Source: Mycoplasmatota bacterium (GTDB taxonomy: Bacteria; Bacillota_I; Bacilli_A; Izemoplasmatales; Izemoplasmataceae). Taken from it: 25,051 bases of DNA. The DNA lies in NCBI GenBank assembly GCA_030641535.1, contig DAOWHG010000052.1:1-25051 (forward strand), given 5' to 3'. Within the stretch, counting starts at the first letter, position 1; each line of letters begins with the position of its first letter. This document shows positions 22,618 through 25,051 of this stretch, in pieces. The notes below the pieces were generated by a model that ran no database searches, was not told the DNA's origin, and worked only from the letters and a program-made list of their open reading frames with translations. The translations under genes were made by a program, and so were the position numbers.

Positions 22618-25051
22618 TTATTCTTTAGAATCAACCTCAATTGGTGCTTCTTGAGTGTTTACTTCTTCTAAATCAGTTTCTTCATCTTCATGTTTAGGAA
22701 CAACGGCTATTGTAGCCACTTTATGTCCTTCATTTAATTTAATTAAACGAACTCCTTGAGTAGATCTTTTAGATGTAGCAATTTGTTCTATTGGTAATCT
22801 AATAATCATTCCTTTAGTAGTTGTTATAATTAAATCTTCATCTCCTGAAACACTCTTAAGTTTAGTAAGTTGTCCATTCTTTTCGGTAATATTCAGTGTT
22901 TTAACACCTTTTCCACCACGGTTTTGTTGTCTATATTCATCTACAATAGTTCTCTTACCATAGCCATTTTCCGTTACTACAAGTATTTGATTTTCATCAT
23001 CTGTAACTATTGTGAATCCAATTACTTCAACTGGTTCACTAATTAAGATTCCTCTAACTCCACTAGCAACTCTTCCCATATGACGAACTGTAGTTTCACT
23101 AAATCTTATTGCTTTACCATTTGAGGCCCCTATAATCACGTCTCTAGTGCCATCAGTTAATCTAACTGCGAGCAATTCATCACCCTCACGAAGATTAATA
23201 GCTTTGATACCCGATGTTCTTATGTTTTTAAAATCCGATACTGGAGTTCTTTTTACTACTCCTCGTTTTGTTGCAAAGAATAAATAATTTTCACTTTCAA
23301 AATCATCTATTTTAGCCACTGCAGCTAACGTTTCTCCATCATCTAAATTCAACAAGTTAACAATTGGTAATCCTTTTGATGTTCGTCCATAATTAGGAAT
23401 TTTGTATCCTTTCATTTTATAAACTCTACCCTTGTTAGTAAAGAATAGTATAAAGTCATGAGTTGATGAATTGATAATATGCTCAACAACATCATCTTCA
23501 TTTGTTTTAATTCCTGTCATTCCTTTACCACCACGGTTTTGTGATTTATATACATCTGTATTCATTCTTTTACAATATCCACTCGATGTGATTGTAATCA
23601 TGATGTCTTCTACAGGAATTAAATCTTCATCTTCAATATCTAAATCAATTGATAAGCTTATAATTGATCTTCTTGGGTCTGAAAATCTTTCTTTAATATC
23701 TATTAATTGTTCCTTAATTATTTCATATTTTTTCTCTTCATGAGCTAATATATATTCTAAGCTCTCAATTGTGCTTGTTAATTCTTTTAATTCTTTTTCT
23801 AATCTTTCTCCCTCAAGCCCTGATAATCTTCTTAAACGCATTTCTAAGATAGCTTTAGCTTGTTCTGAAGACAATTCAAAGCGACTGATTAACTGAATTT
23901 CAGCGTCATCATATGACTCTCTTATTGTTTTAATAACTTCATCAATTTGTTTTAAAGCTTTTAATAATCCTACTAAAATATGAGCTCTAGATTTAGCTTT
24001 TCTTAACTCAAAAGCCGTTTTTCTAGTTAAAACTACTATTTGGTGATTTACGTAGTGAACTAAAGATTCTTTAATAGGTAATACTTTAGGTTGATTATTA
24101 ACCAAAGCTAACATATTAATACCAAAAGTTGTTTGAAGAGGAGTATATTTATATAAATTATTTAATGTAACATCTGCATTAATATCTCTTCTTAATTCAA
24201 TAACTACTCTAATCCCTTTACGGTTAGATTCATCTCGTAAATCAGTAATTCCTTCAATTCTTTTTTCTTTTGCTAGTTCTGCAATCTTTTCTATTAAGCG
24301 AGATTTATTTACTTGATATGGTATTTCTGTGATAATTATCGACTTTTTACCACTTCTAGTTTCAATTATTTCAGTTTTAGCTCTCACCTTAATAGAGCCA
24401 TTTCCTGTCTCATAAGCTTTTCTTAATCCTGTCATTCCCATAATTGTTCCACCGGTTGGGAAATCTGGACCTTTAATATATTGCATAAGCTCATCAGTAG
24501 TTATATCATTATTTTCAATATATGCTAAGATTCCATCAATTACTTCTCCTAAATTATGAGGAGGAATATTAGTTGCCATCCCAACAGCTATTCCTGTTGA
24601 TCCGTTAACTAATAAATTCGGGAATTTAGATGGAAGTACTGAAGGTTCACTTTCAGATCCATCATAATTATCAACAAAATCAATTGTATCTTTTTTAAGA
24701 TCAGCTAACATCTCAGATGTTATTTTATGCATTTTAGCTTCTGTATAACGCATTGCAGCTGCGCCATCTCCGTCTATTGATCCAAAGTTTCCGTGCCCAT
24801 TTACTAAAGGATATCTATAGCTAAATGTTTGTGCCATTCGTACCATAGCGTCATAAATTGCTGTATCACCATGAGGATGATATTTCCCCATAACGTCTCC
24901 GACAATACGAGCTGATTTCTTATATGTTTTTTCTGGATAAACACCTAATTCTTCCATTCCATATAATATTCTTCTATGAACAGGCTTCAACCCATCTCTA
25001 ACGTCTGGCAAGGCTCTTGCTACAATTACACTCATTGCGTAACTTAAAAAA
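22618..25051 (-). CDS. gyrA: DNA gyrase subunit A, 5' end beyond the window
   Basis: The DNA-breaking subunit of gyrase, which adds negative supercoils. Seen: at the window edge FLSYAMSVIVARALPDVRDG, which in complete GyrA lies about 30 residues in, so the start is outside and the ATG at 25035 is internal; then HPHGDTAIYDAMVRMAQ, AAAMRYTEAKM with the catalytic Tyr, a coiled coil, and the C-terminal beta-pinwheel with QNRGGKGMTGIK (the GyrA box, form QxRGGKG) and a second QNRGGKGVKTLN. Two GyrA-box-like motifs favour GyrA over ParC. The C-terminal tail is acidic (EDEETDLEEV...). Own terminator; usually downstream of gyrB, which would lie to the right. Confidence 0.96.
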   Translation of the reverse strand, partial: FLSYAMSVIVARALPDVRDGLKPVHRRILYGMEELGVYPEKTYKKSARIVGDVMGKYHPHGDTAIYDAMVRMAQTFSYRYPLVNGHGNFGSIDGDGAAAMRYTEAKMHKITSEMLADLKKDTIDFVDNYDGSESEPSVLPSKFPNLLVNGSTGIAVGMATNIPPHNLGEVIDGILAYIENNDITTDELMQYIKGPDFPTGGTIMGMTGLRKAYETGNGSIKVRAKTEIIETRSGKKSIIITEIPYQVNKSRLIEKIAELAKEKRIEGITDLRDESNRKGIRVVIELRRDINADVTLNNLYKYTPLQTTFGINMLALVNNQPKVLPIKESLVHYVNHQIVVLTRKTAFELRKAKSRAHILVGLLKALKQIDEVIKTIRESYDDAEIQLISRFELSSEQAKAILEMRLRRLSGLEGERLEKELKELTSTIESLEYILAHEEKKYEIIKEQLIDIKERFSDPRRSIISLSIDLDIEDEDLIPVEDIMITITSSGYCKRMNTDVYKSQNRGGKGMTGIKTNEDDVVEHIINSSTHDFILFFTNKGRVYKMKGYKIPNYGRTSKGLPIVNLLNLDDGETLAAVAKIDDFESENYLFFATKRGVVKRTPVSDFKNIRTSGIKAINLREGDELLAVRLTDGTRDVIIGASNGKAIRFSETTVRHMGRVASGVRGILISEPVEVIGFTIVTDDENQILVVTENGYGKRTIVDEYRQQNRGGKGVKTLNITEKNGQLTKLKSVSGDEDLIITTTKGMIIRLPIEQIATSKRSTQGVRLIKLNEGHKVATIAVVPKHEDEETDLEEVNTQEAPIEVDSKE

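Overview
The window is chromosomal DNA of a low-GC, Firmicutes/Mollicutes-type bacterium. Support for this is the AT-rich sequence, strong AGGAGG-type ribosome sites, two T-box leaders, and a Bacillus-like order of housekeeping genes (rnmV-rsmA-ispE-spoVG-prs; dnaX-ybaB-recR; gyrA and serS nearby). TGA acts as a stop (nfeD, ppaX-like and rnmV genes all end in TGA), so this is not a Mycoplasma/Spiroplasma-type code. spoVG is present but no sporulation genes are seen. An Acholeplasma-, Haloplasma- or Izemoplasma-like lineage fits, but I cannot name the species. No mobile element, CRISPR array, rRNA or tRNA gene was found.

Layout, left to right. 1-600: 5' part of a carbohydrate-type ABC transporter ATPase gene, cut by the window edge. 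763-1017: small two-helix membrane protein. 1112-3997: dnaX-ybaB-recR operon (replication clamp loader, nucleoid protein, recombination mediator). 4071-4550: membrane protein of unknown function, divergent from mnmE (4618-5967, tRNA U34 modification). 6107-8481: a four-gene plus-strand operon of an unknown 126-residue protein, a short NfeD protein, an RDD membrane protein and an SPFH/stomatin-like protein. 8529-9916: asnS broken by a frameshift at a slippery A AAA AAG heptamer, behind an Asn-specific T-box. 10198-12432: rmuC and prs. 12549-17290: spoVG, ispE, and a tightly packed dagK-like / aldo-keto reductase / rnmV / rsmA operon. 17418-18380: pta. 18490-19564: HAD phosphatase and HIT protein on the plus strand. 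19593-22267: serS-pepA operon behind a Ser-specific T-box. 22618-25051: gyrA, 5' end beyond the window.

Most genes are on the minus strand, and gyrA is at the right edge transcribed leftwards. Together with the ori-proximal gene set, this suggests the replication origin lies to the right of the window, with the minus strand co-directional with the fork.

The most interesting points are the asnS frameshift at a canonical -1 slippery site, where one -1 slip restores exactly the conserved protein; the pair of T-box leaders whose specifier positions align (AAC for Asn, TCT for Ser); the placing of an M17 aminopeptidase under serine T-box control; and the SPFH/NfeD/RDD membrane operon headed by an unrecognised protein.
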